From the NCBI GenBank assembly GCA_937927975.1, contig CALEZT010000023.1, positions 1 through 57,943 of the forward strand: a stretch of DNA of 57,943 nucleotides, written 5' to 3'. The stretch is from an uncultured Phycisphaerales bacterium. Lineage in GTDB: Bacteria > Planctomycetota > Phycisphaerae > Sedimentisphaerales > Anaerobacaceae. Below the pieces are notes generated by a model. It did not search any database and was not told the DNA's origin. It saw only the letters and a list, made by a program, of their open reading frames with translations. Shown piece after piece: positions 7,989 to 16,254 of the stretch (the first letter of the stretch is position 1; every line of letters starts with the position of its first letter). A program made the translations under genes and the position numbers.

Positions 7989-9554
7989 TCACATCGACGT
8001 GAGCCCGTGCCATTGACGGCCGTCGGCTTCGAGCAGGGCGTCGGCCAGGGGGAAGCTCTCGCTGCCGGCCGGATACTCGTGCGGCTGCTCGTCGCTTTTC
8101 TCCCATGCCTCCAGGATGGGCATGAGGAGCTTCCACGTGGTTTCGATGCCGTCAAATCGGGTGAAGAGGGTCTGGTCGCCGGTCATGCAGTCCAGGAGAA
8201 GGCGTTCATAGGCCTCGGGCAACTCGCCGCCGAAGATCTCCTTGTAGCGGAACTTCATATCCAGTGTGCCGATGCAGATCTTCGAGCCGGGGCGCTTGGC
8301 CTGGAACCGCAGGGAGATGCCCTCTTCCGGCTGGATCTGGAACGCCAGGATGTTGGGCGGCATGTGGTCCAGGCCGACCGAGCCGAACAGCGAGTGCGGG
8401 ATCTCCTTGAACGTCACGACGATCTCGGTGTTCTTCCTGGCCAGTCGCTTGCCGGTCCGCAGGTAGAAGGGGACGTCTTTCCATCGCCAGTTGTCGATGT
8501 GCAGTCTGGCCGCGACGTAGGTCTCCGTCCTGGAGTCGGGGGCCACGCCCTGCTCATGGCGATAAGCGGCGACCCTGCGGTCGCCTGCGGCGCCTGCTCC
8601 ATACTGGCCTCGCACGAGGGAGCAGCCGGCCAGGGGGTCCCAGGCACAGTTGAACGGGCGCACGGCTCGCAAGAGCTTGATCTTCTCATCGCGAATGGCC
8701 TCCGCGTCGAACGACGTCGGCGGCTCCATCGCCACCAGGGCCAGCATCTGGAGCATGTGGTTCTGGAACATGTCGCGGATCGCGCCGGACTTGTCGTAAT
8801 AGCCGGCGCGGTGCTCGACGCCCAGCGTCTCGGCGATCGTGATCTGGACGTTGTCGATATGGTTGCGGTTCCAGACGGGCTCGAAGATCGCGTTGGCGAA
8901 CCGAAAGATCATGATGTTCTGGACGGTCTCCTTGCCCAGATAGTGATCGATGCGATAGACCTGCGACTCCTCGAACCACTTCGAGATGGTCCGATTCAGC
9001 GCGGTCGCGGTCGCCAGATCGCGTCCGAAGGGCTTCTCCACGACCAGACGCGATTTCAACTGGCACTCGGGGTCGTCTTTGCGGGACAGGTTCGACGAGC
9101 CGAGACCTTCGATGATGGTCTCGTACAGGAAGGGGGGGACGGACAGGTAGTAGAGGTTGCAGCCGGAGACAGCGTGCTTGCGACGAAGCTCCGCCAGGCG
9201 GGTCCTGATCGCGACGTAGGTGGCGGGGTCGGCGTAGTCGCCGCTGACGTAGTAGATCTTGTCCAGAAACTCCGAGACTTTGTTGGAAGAAATGCCGCCG
9301 AGACGCTGTCCGATCGCCTCGGCGGCAAGTTGGCGGTATTGTTCATCGGAGTACTCGGTTCGGCTGCAACCCAGCAGGCAGAAGTGCTCGCTGAGGAGCC
9401 CTCGCCTGTGGATCTCCGCGAGGCTCGACAACAACTTGCGCTGCACGAGGTCGCCGGAGGCTCCGAAAACGACCATGGCCGCCGGCGGGGCCGCCGACTC
9501 GACGCAGATCAAGTCCAACGCGGCCACCGACGGATGGATCTCACGTGCGGGCAT
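7989..9554 (-). CDS. zwf: Glucose-6-phosphate 1-dehydrogenase
   Basis: 521-residue enzyme that oxidises glucose 6-phosphate to 6-phosphogluconolactone with reduction of NADP+, the entry step of the oxidative pentose phosphate pathway. The nucleotide motif [15 protein letters not shown] is at about residues 27-41. The substrate and catalytic signature RIDHYLGKE, with its active His, is near residue 200. The EKPFGRD motif precedes it. The C-terminal domain is complete. It is the last gene of the minus-strand oxygen-defence run, only 5 bases after rubredoxin, which fits supply of NADPH for peroxide and oxygen reduction. The start at 9554 has only a weak ribosome site; a later ATG at 9476 would cut into the usual N-terminus. 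Confidence 0.95.
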   Translation of the reverse strand: MPAREIHPSVAALDLICVESAAPPAAMVVFGASGDLVQRKLLSSLAEIHRRGLLSEHFCLLGCSRTEYSDEQYRQLAAEAIGQRLGGISSNKVSEFLDKIYYVSGDYADPATYVAIRTRLAELRRKHAVSGCNLYYLSVPPFLYETIIEGLGSSNLSRKDDPECQLKSRLVVEKPFGRDLATATALNRTISKWFEESQVYRIDHYLGKETVQNIMIFRFANAIFEPVWNRNHIDNVQITIAETLGVEHRAGYYDKSGAIRDMFQNHMLQMLALVAMEPPTSFDAEAIRDEKIKLLRAVRPFNCAWDPLAGCSLVRGQYGAGAAGDRRVAAYRHEQGVAPDSRTETYVAARLHIDNWRWKDVPFYLRTGKRLARKNTEIVVTFKEIPHSLFGSVGLDHMPPNILAFQIQPEEGISLRFQAKRPGSKICIGTLDMKFRYKEIFGGELPEAYERLLLDCMTGDQTLFTRFDGIETTWKLLMPILEAWEKSDEQPHEYPAGSESFPLADALLEADGRQWHGLTSM

Positions 9555-9559
9555 GGCGA

Positions 9560-9721
9560 TCAGTCATCCGCGGGTTCGAACTGATCCTTGCCGGCGCCGC
9601 AATCGGGGCAAACCCAGTCGTCCGGCAGATCGGCGAACGAAGTGCCGGGGGCCACGCCGTTGTCGGGGTCGCCAGAAGCAGGGTCATAGATGTAGCCGCA
9701 GAGGACGCATTTATACTTCAT
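9560..9721 (-). CDS. Rubredoxin
   Basis: 53-residue small iron protein that carries single electrons to FprA-type oxygen reductases, desulfoferrodoxin and rubrerythrin. It begins [14 protein letters not shown] and has the second knuckle [14 protein letters not shown], so all four Cys of the Fe(Cys)4 site are in CXXCGY and CPXCG context. Length matches classic rubredoxins. AAGGAAAGAGAG lies directly before the ATG. It sits between the rubrerythrin-like gene (27-base gap) and zwf (5-base gap), in the middle of the oxygen-defence run, and is the probable electron donor to its neighbours. Confidence 0.95.
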   Translation of the reverse strand: MKYKCVLCGYIYDPASGDPDNGVAPGTSFADLPDDWVCPDCGAGKDQFEPADD

Positions 9722-9748
9722 CTCTCTTTCCTTCCCAAGTCGAGCTTG

Positions 9749-10240
9749 TCAACTCAATGCGGTCAGACGACGTCGCAGATCAGCGATATGCCGGACCTCT
9801 TCCCTGATGATGGCTTCGATCTTGTCTCGGCCTGCCTCGGCGGGGACCAGGTCCTTCAGGCCGACATAGTACAGAACGGAATTCTGCTCGGCGCCGATGG
9901 CGGTCTCGAGCAGTTCGCGCACGGACTCCTTGCCCGTCAGCTTCTGCGTCGGGCTCTTCATCCCTTCGAAGCCTTTGCTGTCGGCCAGCGCCTGCAGGTA
10001 CAGCGTCGCCTCGTTGTACGGATCGAACGCGGTTTCCCCTTTTTCCCGCTCGGTAAGGCTCTTTCTCATTTCCTGGAACGTCCGCAGGTGGCCGTCTTCC
10101 ATGGAGGCCATGCCCAGGAACATCTCCTTGATCCCTCGGTCGGAGGCCTTGGAGGCGGCTTCCCGATAGAACCGGGCGCCGTTTCGCTCGATCTCTTCGG
10201 CCATTTCGAACACTTCGTCGGCGTTGAATGCTATGCTCAT
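9749..10240 (-). CDS. Rubrerythrin-like ferritin-family diiron protein
   Basis: 163-residue four-helix-bundle protein. Helix 1 carries AEEIERNGARFYREAA, helix 2 SMEDGHLRTF (ExxH), helix 3 AIGAEQNSVLYYVGL and helix 4 IIREEVRHIADL. These supply the Glu/His ligands of a diiron site as in rubrerythrin and ferritin-like proteins. It has no C-terminal rubredoxin domain, so it needs the separate rubredoxin encoded just downstream. I chose 10240 because GGGAGGACAGGC precedes that ATG; an upstream frame from 10291 would overlap ferritin. Likely role: peroxide reduction or iron handling. Confidence 0.85.
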   Translation of the reverse strand: MSIAFNADEVFEMAEEIERNGARFYREAASKASDRGIKEMFLGMASMEDGHLRTFQEMRKSLTEREKGETAFDPYNEATLYLQALADSKGFEGMKSPTQKLTGKESVRELLETAIGAEQNSVLYYVGLKDLVPAEAGRDKIEAIIREEVRHIADLRRRLTALS

Positions 10241-10268
10241 GCCTGTCCTCCCGCACCTGTGGATAGTG

Positions 10269-10757
10269 TCATTTCCGCTCGCCCAACGCATGATCCATCA
10301 TGAGCATCGCGCCGGGGGCCTTCTCGGCCATCTTGATCTTCTGGACGATGCCGTCAACGTGGGCCTCTTCCTCGACCTGCTCGCTGACGAACCACTGCAG
10401 CACGCCTGCGGTGGCGTGGTCTTTCTCCTCGATCGCCAGGTTCATCAGATCGTCGATCCGTCCGGTGATGTGCTGCTCGTGGTTCAGCGACGCCTCGAAG
10501 GCCGCCAGCGGCGACTTCCATTCCTTCGGCGGCTCCTTGATCCCCTGGAGGAGGACCCGGCCGCGACGCTCGTTGATGAACTTGAAGAACTTCATCGCGT
10601 GACCATTCTCTTCGCGAGCCTGAGCCGCCATCCAGGCGGCGCACCCTGGGAGATTCACAGACTCGAACCAGGCGGACATCGCCAGGTAGAGATAGGACGA
10701 GTACAATTCCTCGTTGATCTGCTTGTTCAACGCTTTTTCCATCTTCTCGGTGAGCAT
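10269..10757 (-). CDS. ftn: Bacterial non-haem ferritin
   Basis: 162-residue ferritin of the FtnA type that stores iron in a 24-mer and oxidises Fe(II) at a ferroxidase centre. Ligands are visible in NKQINEELYSSYLYL (Glu 17 region) and AREENGHAMKFF (Glu and His of the ExxH motif), with EQVEEEAHVDGI in helix D. GGGAGG precedes the ATG at 10757. It begins 1 base after the desulfoferrodoxin stop, so translation is tightly linked. Iron sequestration limits Fenton chemistry, consistent with the surrounding genes. Confidence 0.93.
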   Translation of the reverse strand: MLTEKMEKALNKQINEELYSSYLYLAMSAWFESVNLPGCAAWMAAQAREENGHAMKFFKFINERRGRVLLQGIKEPPKEWKSPLAAFEASLNHEQHITGRIDDLMNLAIEEKDHATAGVLQWFVSEQVEEEAHVDGIVQKIKMAEKAPGAMLMMDHALGERK

Positions 10758-10758
10758 G

Positions 10759-11136
10759 CTATTTTGCCTCCCACAGTCCATGAAGGTTACAGTGTTCTCG
10801 GGCCCGGACGTTGCCGGCCGGGATGTTGAAGACGGCCTCGGGCGTCTGGCCCGGCTTGAGGAACTGGCGATACGCCTTGCCGTCGCTGATCACTTCGATC
10901 CACTCGATGTAATGCTTCTCTTCCATCGGATGCTGGACGCTTCCGATCTTGACCTTGATGCCGCCGTCGATCTTCTCGATGACCGGCACGTGCTTCTCCT
11001 TGCCCTGGTCGGCGGTCTTGACCGTCAGGTTCTCCATCCGTTGGCCGCAGCAGACCAGATCGCCGCCGCCGGCGGTGAGCACCTCGACAACGTTGCCGCA
11101 CACAGAGCACTTATACACCTGGAGTCTCTCAACCAT
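10759..11136 (-). CDS. dfx: Desulfoferrodoxin (superoxide reductase, two-iron type)
   Basis: 125 residues. The N-terminal desulforedoxin domain ([12 protein letters not shown]...LVCCGQRM) has the four Cys of the Fe(Cys)4 centre. The C-terminal superoxide reductase domain has [11 protein letters not shown] with the conserved Glu-Lys-His, [15 protein letters not shown], and the axial ligand motif CNLHGLW. It reduces superoxide to peroxide using electrons from rubredoxin. I chose 11136 because GGGGAAGGAC precedes it; the frame extends a further 11 residues upstream without support. The peroxide product would be handled by the neighbouring rubrerythrins and thiol peroxidase. Confidence 0.95.
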   Translation of the reverse strand: MVERLQVYKCSVCGNVVEVLTAGGGDLVCCGQRMENLTVKTADQGKEKHVPVIEKIDGGIKVKIGSVQHPMEEKHYIEWIEVISDGKAYRQFLKPGQTPEAVFNIPAGNVRAREHCNLHGLWEAK

Positions 11137-11196
11137 TTGTCCTTCCCCTTTCTTTTCAGCAGTGTTCAAGCCCTGACAATTCGATTCGCTCCGGCG

Positions 11197-12375
11197 TCAG
11201 GCGATTCCGATCTCCCGATGCTTGGCCAGAATCCGTTCTGCCAGCATGTCCAGAGCGAGGTAGTCTTCATCTTTGGGTCGGCCCTTGGCGATCACGGGCG
11301 ACAGCACGTCCACCTTGAGGTTGGCGATCAGGCCCGAGAGCTGCTCGACCATCTTTCCGCCCCAGCCGAACGATCCGATGATCGACGCGAACCGCGTCTT
11401 GGGACGCAGCGCGTTGGCGACGAACGCGGCGTAGGCCGCCTTGGGATGGGCGCCGGTCAGGACCGTGGGCGAGCCCAGGACGATCGTCGCGGCGTCGACC
11501 AGAGCGATCGCCAGCCGGCCGAGGTCGGTCACCGCCAGGTTGAATTGACGCACGACGATGCCCCGGCGGATCAATGCCTTGGAGAAGTGCTCCACCATCA
11601 TCCGCGTGCTCTCGTGCATCGACACGTAGGCGAGCACGACCTCGTTCCTGACGTTGTCGCTGGTCCAGTCCTTGTAGGCGTCCAGAATGTAGCGAGGCTT
11701 GTCGTGGATGGGCCCGTGACTGGGGGCGATCATCTCGATGTCGAGCTTGCCCACTTTCTCCAGGTTCTTCCTGATAATGGACCGGAAGGGCATCATGATC
11801 TCGGCATAGTACCGCTTGGCCGACTCGAAGGCCAGCGGCTCGTCATCGACATAAAGGCTGCTCGACGCCAGGTGCGAACCGAAGAAATCGCACGAGAACA
11901 GGATCTTGTCCTGTGCCAGGTAGGTCACCATCGTCTCAGGCCAGTGTACCCAGGGCGTATCGAAGAATTGGAGCGTCTTGTCGCCCAGGGACAGGGTCTG
12001 TCCGTCCTGGATCGTGAGGAAGCGCTCTTCATCGATGTGCAGAAGGTCGATGAGCATCGTCTTGCACTTGGCGTTGGTCACGACCTTTGCGTCAGGGTAG
12101 CGGGCCAGGATCGCCGGGATCGAACCGGAGTGGTCCTGCTCGCCATGATGCGAAATGATGTAGTCGATTTTGTCGATCCCCGAGGCGGTGAGGCTGCCCA
12201 TGAGGATATCCATCTTCGCGGGGTCCACTGTGTCGATCAGGGCGGTCTTCTCGCTGCCCTCGACCAGATAGGCGTTGTACGTGGTCCCTTCCGGCAACGG
12301 AATCAGCTCGTCGAAGAGCCGCCGATCCCAGTCGATCGCACGGATCGAGTACACGTTGGGTTTCAGTTCCTGCAT
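11197..12375 (-). CDS. fprA: A-type flavoprotein, FprA / rubredoxin:oxygen oxidoreductase
   Basis: 392-residue flavodiiron protein that reduces O2 to water (or NO to N2O) in anaerobes. The N-terminal metallo-beta-lactamase domain shows the diiron ligands HHGEQDHSGS (about residue 80), WVHWPETM, FSCDFFGSH and APSHGPIH. The C-terminal flavodoxin domain starts near residue 255 with VVLAYVSMHESTRMM and continues through GSPTVLTGAHP. AGGAGG lies 11 bases before 12375. It has no fused rubredoxin, so the separate rubredoxin at 9560-9721 is the likely donor. Confidence 0.94.
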   Translation of the reverse strand: MQELKPNVYSIRAIDWDRRLFDELIPLPEGTTYNAYLVEGSEKTALIDTVDPAKMDILMGSLTASGIDKIDYIISHHGEQDHSGSIPAILARYPDAKVVTNAKCKTMLIDLLHIDEERFLTIQDGQTLSLGDKTLQFFDTPWVHWPETMVTYLAQDKILFSCDFFGSHLASSSLYVDDEPLAFESAKRYYAEIMMPFRSIIRKNLEKVGKLDIEMIAPSHGPIHDKPRYILDAYKDWTSDNVRNEVVLAYVSMHESTRMMVEHFSKALIRRGIVVRQFNLAVTDLGRLAIALVDAATIVLGSPTVLTGAHPKAAYAAFVANALRPKTRFASIIGSFGWGGKMVEQLSGLIANLKVDVLSPVIAKGRPKDEDYLALDMLAERILAKHREIGIA

Positions 12376-12447
12376 TTCTCGTAGTCCTCCTGATCCTGTC
12401 GTCTCGGCGAAAGCCTCCGGCGGCAAGGTCCTGCCGACCTGGCAAGC

Positions 12448-12966
12448 CTAGAGCAGCTTCCTGGCCGCATCCAATGCGGCCGCGTAGTCCGGCTCGCTCG
12501 TCAGCTCTTTGACGATCTCTACATACCGGACGACGCCTTTCTTGTCCACTACAAACACCGCCCTGGCCAGCAGCCGAAGGTCCTTGAGCAGGACGCCATA
12601 GGCGTTTCCGAAGGCGGCATCCCGATGGTCCGACAGCGTCCGGACATTCTTGACGCCCGCGGCGCCGCACCATCGAGTCTGGGCAAACGGCAGGTCCATG
12701 CTGATAGACAGCACGACCGCCGCGTCGCCGAGTTTGCCAGCTTCGACGTTGAACCGACGCGTCTCCACATCGCAGACCGGCGTGTCCAGCGACGGAACGG
12801 TCGTGATGATGCTGACCTTCCCCTGGCCCAGGGAGGACAGCTTGACGGTCGAAAGATCGTTGGCGACCAGGGTCGCCTCCGGCGCCTTCTGGCCCACGTT
12901 GACTTCGCTGCCAATCAGTGTGAGGGGGTTGCCCTTCATGGTGACCAAGCCTGTTCGCTCTGCCAT
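12448..12966 (-). CDS. tpx: Thiol peroxidase (atypical 2-Cys peroxiredoxin)
   Basis: 172-residue peroxiredoxin that reduces hydroperoxides with thioredoxin. The peroxidatic Cys is in VPSLDTPVCDVETRRFN (about residue 60). The resolving Cys is in MDLPFAQTRWCGAAGV (about residue 95; family members usually have RFC). A perfect AAAGGAG ribosome site precedes 12966. The open frame continues far upstream (to 13311), but that part is unlike any Tpx. The gene is separated from rubrerythrin by a hairpin at 13203-13235, so it may have its own promoter. Confidence 0.94.
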   Translation of the reverse strand: MAERTGLVTMKGNPLTLIGSEVNVGQKAPEATLVANDLSTVKLSSLGQGKVSIITTVPSLDTPVCDVETRRFNVEAGKLGDAAVVLSISMDLPFAQTRWCGAAGVKNVRTLSDHRDAAFGNAYGVLLKDLRLLARAVFVVDKKGVVRYVEIVKELTSEPDYAAALDAARKLL

Positions 12967-13202
12967 ATTGCACTCCTTTCTGAGGTTGCATTTCCAACTG
13001 CCGAATGTCGCTCGTTGTCGTACAGGGTCGCCGCGTCGGGACAGACGGATCGTCCTGGCCGGCCGCGACGACGTGCTGCTGTTACGCAGGTCCAGGGCCG
13101 TCCAGTTCGGTGAAAATCGCAAAATCCTACGATCTTGCCGGCGTAGGCGGGAGAGCAATAGACGCCGAAAGCTCAGCGAGCGGCGGTGACGGTCTGAGAA
13201 AG

Positions 13203-13235
13203 AGGCCGGGTGGCAGGCGAGATGGTCGCCACCCG
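13203..13235 (-). terminator. GC-rich hairpin downstream of rubrerythrin
   Basis: A perfect 10-base stem GCCGGGTGGC / GCCACCCGGC (13203-13212 and 13226-13235) lies 21 bases past the rubrerythrin stop. On the minus strand the stem is followed by a CTCTTTCTC pyrimidine tract; on the + strand by TTTT. It is probably a (bidirectional) intrinsic terminator. Confidence 0.6.
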
Positions 13236-13255
13236 GCTTTTCGACTGCTTGCGGA

Positions 13256-13828
13256 TCAATAATTGACGGCGTCGATCTCGAAGTACGACCGGGGTTTCTG
13301 GCAGGCCGCACAGACCTTGGGGGCTTCCGGCCCTTCGTGGACCAGACCGCAATTGCGGCACACCCAGCGGACGGGCGTCGAACGCTTGAAGACCTGGCCC
13401 GCGGTGACGTTCTTGGCCAGCGCGTTGTAGCGATCCTCGTGGCGTTTCTCCGCTACCGCGATCTTCTTGAACACCGCCGCGATTTCCACGAACCCTTCCT
13501 TCTCCGCGATCTTGGCGAAGTTCGGGTACATCTCGGTGGTTTCGTAATGCTCGCCCGCCGCGGCGTGGTTCAGGTTCTCCAGCGTGCTGCCGATCACGCC
13601 GGCCGGGAAGGCCGCCTGGATCTCGGTCTCGCCGCCTTCGAGGAAGCGGAACAATCGCTTGGCGTGTTCCTTCTCCTGGTTGGCGGTTTCCTCGAAGATC
13701 GCGGCGATCTGCTCATAGCCTTCTTCCCGAGCCTTTTCCGCAGCGTAGGTGTAGCGGTTCCTCGCCTGGGATTCGCCTGCAAACGCGGTCAAGAGGTTCT
13801 TCTCTGTTTCGGTGCCCTTCAAGTTCAT
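13256..13828 (-). CDS. rbr: Rubrerythrin
   Basis: 190-residue peroxide reductase. The N-terminal diiron four-helix bundle begins [34 protein letters not shown] (residues 1-30) and has [13 protein letters not shown] and [11 protein letters not shown] ligand motifs. The C-terminal rubredoxin domain has [12 protein letters not shown] (about residue 155) and [12 protein letters not shown]. Electrons pass from rubredoxin or NAD(P)H carriers to the diiron site, which reduces H2O2. The gene follows perR by 87 bases. A TGTGATT / AATCACA inverted repeat (13848-13872) lies just upstream of the start and may be a regulator site. Complete and canonical. Confidence 0.96.
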   Translation of the reverse strand: MNLKGTETEKNLLTAFAGESQARNRYTYAAEKAREEGYEQIAAIFEETANQEKEHAKRLFRFLEGGETEIQAAFPAGVIGSTLENLNHAAAGEHYETTEMYPNFAKIAEKEGFVEIAAVFKKIAVAEKRHEDRYNALAKNVTAGQVFKRSTPVRWVCRNCGLVHEGPEAPKVCAACQKPRSYFEIDAVNY

Positions 13829-13847
13829 CGGTCGTCTCCATCGTGAT

Positions 13848-13872
13848 TGTGATTGTTCTTTTCTGAATCACA
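13848..13872 (-). promoter_or_regulatory. Inverted repeat upstream of rubrerythrin
   Basis: Perfect 7-base arms TGTGATT (13848-13854) and AATCACA (13866-13872) are separated by 11 bases and end 20 bases before the rubrerythrin start codon. Position and symmetry suggest an operator. It does not resemble the classical PerR 7-1-7 box closely, so the regulator is uncertain. Confidence 0.35.
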
Positions 13873-13915
13873 AGCTCACAAACGCGCGTCGGACAGTGGG
13901 TTCGGAACTCGGGAC

Positions 13916-14380
13916 TCAGGACTCTTTGGCGCAGTGATCGCACAAGCCTTCCAGGTAAACGGTCTTTTTCAGTACGGTGACCCGGCCGACCAGGTTCGCG
14001 GGAACGTCGATCCGGTCGAACGGCTCGTGATGGAAGTCCAGGATTCGTCGGCACTTGAGACACTTGAAGTGCTGGTGCGTGCAGAGATTCGCGTCGAATC
14101 GCTTCGCGTCGCCCGACCCTTCGACGACGAAGGCAGCCCCCATTTCGCTGAGGGTCAGCAAAGTCCGGTTGACCGTGTCCAGCGAGATGCTGGGAAACGT
14201 CCGCCGCACTTTGCGGAACACCGCTTCCGCGGACGGATGCTCGGTGGTTTCCACCAGGGCCTTGTAGACTGCCATCCGTTGCGGCGTGACTTTCAGACCC
14301 GCCTCGCGGCAGCGGACCTGGAATTCATCAAGTCGCTTTTCGGCTTCCTGCCTGCCGCAGGTTCGCTCTTTTCCTCTCAT
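13916..14380 (-). CDS. perR: Fur-family peroxide regulator, PerR-like
   Basis: 154-residue metalloregulator. The winged helix spans about residues 20-90 with AGLKVTPQRMAVYKALVE. The metal-binding domain includes AKRFDANLCTHQHFKCLKCRRILDF. The Asp in RFDAN (PerR Asp85 position, where Fur has Glu), the HQH pair, and the Asp in ILDFHH match the regulatory Fe/Mn site. CLKC and CDHC form the structural Zn site. This favours PerR over Fur. It heads the minus-strand oxygen-defence run, with its own strong promoter. GAGGAAAAGC precedes the ATG. Predicted to repress its own and neighbouring genes until H2O2 oxidises the metal-site His. Confidence 0.92.
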   Translation of the reverse strand: MRGKERTCGRQEAEKRLDEFQVRCREAGLKVTPQRMAVYKALVETTEHPSAEAVFRKVRRTFPSISLDTVNRTLLTLSEMGAAFVVEGSGDAKRFDANLCTHQHFKCLKCRRILDFHHEPFDRIDVPANLVGRVTVLKKTVYLEGLCDHCAKES

Positions 14381-14454
14381 GCTTTTCCTCTCATGGATAG
14401 TTTGGTTTCTGTCCAGCCTCGTGCCACCGCCAAGACCGCCCTATAGGCGACTAT

Positions 14455-14469
14455 TCATAATCACTACTA
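14455..14469 (-). promoter_or_regulatory. Putative PerR box overlapping the perR -10 element
   Basis: The 15-base segment TCATAATCACTACTA matches about 10 of 14 defined positions of the 7-1-7 consensus TTATAATNATTATAA and overlaps the -10 hexamer of the perR promoter. Autoregulation by PerR is common. The match is partial. Confidence 0.4.
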
Positions 14470-14494
14470 TATAGGGGCAAGTCGGCGGTGTCAA
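14466..14494 (-). promoter_or_regulatory. sigma70-type promoter of perR
   Basis: Reading the minus strand, a perfect -35 TTGACA (14489-14494) and -10 TATAGT (14466-14471) are separated by 17 bases, 86 bases upstream of the perR start. Confidence 0.7.
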
Positions 14495-14644
14495 GGGCCT
14501 CCCTGTTCTGCGAGAGCGGAATTCTCCCTCTCGCAAGTGACGGCCCATGATAGCTTTAGGCTCGAATCCGTGCAAGCGCCTCTCGCCGGCCGCGACGGAA
14601 ATTCCTGGGGGCAAGGAAAGTATTCGCCAGGAAGCGCCGGGAAC

Positions 14645-15199
14645 CTACCGCCATTTGCAGCGGCGCACCGGCAGGCGATGGGACCCGTGGCAATCGGTGC
14701 AGACCTTCGGATTCGATGCTCGAAAGACCGGTTCATGCTGCTGCGAGCTGAGCTTGTCCTGGGGATGGCAGGCCATGCACGCGGGATTGATCCTGTCCCT
14801 GGGGTACATGACGTCCGGCGCGGTGCCGTTGCCGCCGGAGCCCCAGGACTCGTCAGCGATGTGAGCGTCGCTGGGGCCGTGACAATCGGCGCAGCCGATG
14901 CCCCTGCGGGCGTGGTTGGCTGCGATTTCTTCGTTCATGTAGTTGACGTGGCAGACGAAGCACCGGCTGTTGTCGGCCATCGGTTCGCTCGTCGCCTCAT
15001 CCTCTTCGGGCTCATCGAGCAGCAGAAGCGGCGCCTCCGGCGCCGCGTTGGCAGGCCGGCTCGCGACCATCAGAGCGTCGTTCGCCCGCCCGGTCTCCAT
15101 GGGGGAGGATGTTGCCGTCTCGGTCCGCCCGCAACCGGTGACGGCGAATGTGAGCATCATCGACAGGCCGACGAGGATTGCGTTCATGCGAAGCGTCAT
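14645..15199 (-). CDS. Tetraheme c-type cytochrome lipoprotein
   Basis: 184 residues. A lipoprotein signal (MNAILVGLSMMLTFAVTGC, lipobox VTGC near residue 23) is followed by a linker rich in Pro, Glu and Ala. Then come four haem-binding motifs CFVCH, CADCH, CMACH and CTDCH between about residues 95 and 175. NHARRGIGCADCHGPSDAH and CTDCHGSHRL resemble NapC/NrfH-associated or multiheme domains with distal His residues. It is an envelope electron carrier. GGAAG precedes the ATG. It lies 42 bases downstream of the Tat aldo/keto reductase and is probably co-transcribed, which hints at a shared periplasmic redox function. Confidence 0.88.
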   Translation of the reverse strand: MTLRMNAILVGLSMMLTFAVTGCGRTETATSSPMETGRANDALMVASRPANAAPEAPLLLLDEPEEDEATSEPMADNSRCFVCHVNYMNEEIAANHARRGIGCADCHGPSDAHIADESWGSGGNGTAPDVMYPRDRINPACMACHPQDKLSSQQHEPVFRASNPKVCTDCHGSHRLPVRRCKWR

Positions 15200-15241
15200 G
15201 CAGATCTTCCATTCACAGGGGGCATCGCCGAGGGACCGGGA

Positions 15242-16240
15242 TCAAACGTATTCCCAGTTCTTGAGCCACTGGTAATTCGCCGGCAGGTTCGCCCAGGTTT
15301 CCCGGCCGGCCCTGTCCAGCAGTGCGTTCTCCTTGACGTCGAGCTCTCGCCGTTCCTGGATCGCCTTGACGACGTTGTTCACCTCTTGGAGGCTGTTCAT
15401 GCCGGGGATGGGGACGACGGTGTTGCTGTGCAGGATGTAGCGAATGGCCAGACGGCCCCGCTGGTTGTTCTCCTCGGGGGTCCCCGCGAACAGCGAGGCG
15501 GCCGCGAAGGGCTTGATGCCGAACGCGCCGATGTCCCGCTGCTTGAGCGCGTCGAAGAGACTGTCCTGGGGCGCTTTCTTGGTCATCGTCGTGAAGGGGA
15601 AGCAGACGACCTCGATTTGGGGGAAGTACTCGATCATGAACTGAATCCAGCGCCGGTCGTGCGAGGAGAAGCCGACGAAGCGGGCCTTGCCCTGTTTCTT
15701 GGCCTTCTCCAACGCGTCCACGATCTCGCAGGCGGTGTTGAAGGTGTGCCGGCCGCCCGGCTCCAGGCAGGTGATCCGCCAGAGGTCCGTGTAGTCCTGG
15801 CCCGAGTCCCTGAGCAGCTCGTCGAGCGACTCCAGGAGCCTCTTGCTCGTGCGGAACTCCTCGTTGCGGACTTCCTTGGCGCCGTGCGAGAGCGCCAGGT
15901 ACATCTTGTCCCGCCGGCCCTTGAGCGCCTTGGCGTCGCGCTTGACCTCGTTGTCCCAGCAGGCGTCGATGTAATTGATGCCCGCTTCGATGCAGCGGGT
16001 GATGATGTCGCTGCGCTCCTGGTCGTTGCTTCGCGAGTGCCCGCCCAGGCAGGCCGCCGAGACCATCAGGCCGGTCTTGCCCAGCCGTCGGTACTCCATG
16101 TCGGGGTTGTAGTTGAGGATTCGGGACGTATCGACAGAGGGCTGCGCCGCGTGCGCGATCGGACTTCCCAGGCCCGCCGCCGCAATGGCCGCCGCGGTGC
16201 CTTGCACGAACTCGCGTCGCGTGATTCGGGGATTCTCCAT
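15242..16240 (-). CDS. Tat-exported aldo/keto reductase
   Basis: 332 residues. An N-terminal twin-arginine signal (ITRREFVQGTAAAIAAAG) precedes an aldo/keto reductase (beta/alpha)8 barrel with YRRLGKTGLMVSAACLGG, AGINYIDACWDNE (catalytic Asp-Tyr region altered) and KGRRDKMYLALSHG. The usual catalytic Tyr of DxAxxY is not obvious (DACWDN), and the usual Lys position is occupied by an ALSHG context, so catalysis may be atypical. There is no C-terminal 4Fe-4S motif. GGAG lies 7 bases before the ATG. The gene follows the LamG gene by 14 bases and precedes the tetraheme cytochrome. Substrate is unknown. Confidence 0.87.
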   Translation of the reverse strand: MENPRITRREFVQGTAAAIAAAGLGSPIAHAAQPSVDTSRILNYNPDMEYRRLGKTGLMVSAACLGGHSRSNDQERSDIITRCIEAGINYIDACWDNEVKRDAKALKGRRDKMYLALSHGAKEVRNEEFRTSKRLLESLDELLRDSGQDYTDLWRITCLEPGGRHTFNTACEIVDALEKAKKQGKARFVGFSSHDRRWIQFMIEYFPQIEVVCFPFTTMTKKAPQDSLFDALKQRDIGAFGIKPFAAASLFAGTPEENNQRGRLAIRYILHSNTVVPIPGMNSLQEVNNVVKAIQERRELDVKENALLDRAGRETWANLPANYQWLKNWEYV

Positions 16241-16254
16241 GATCCAACTCCTTG

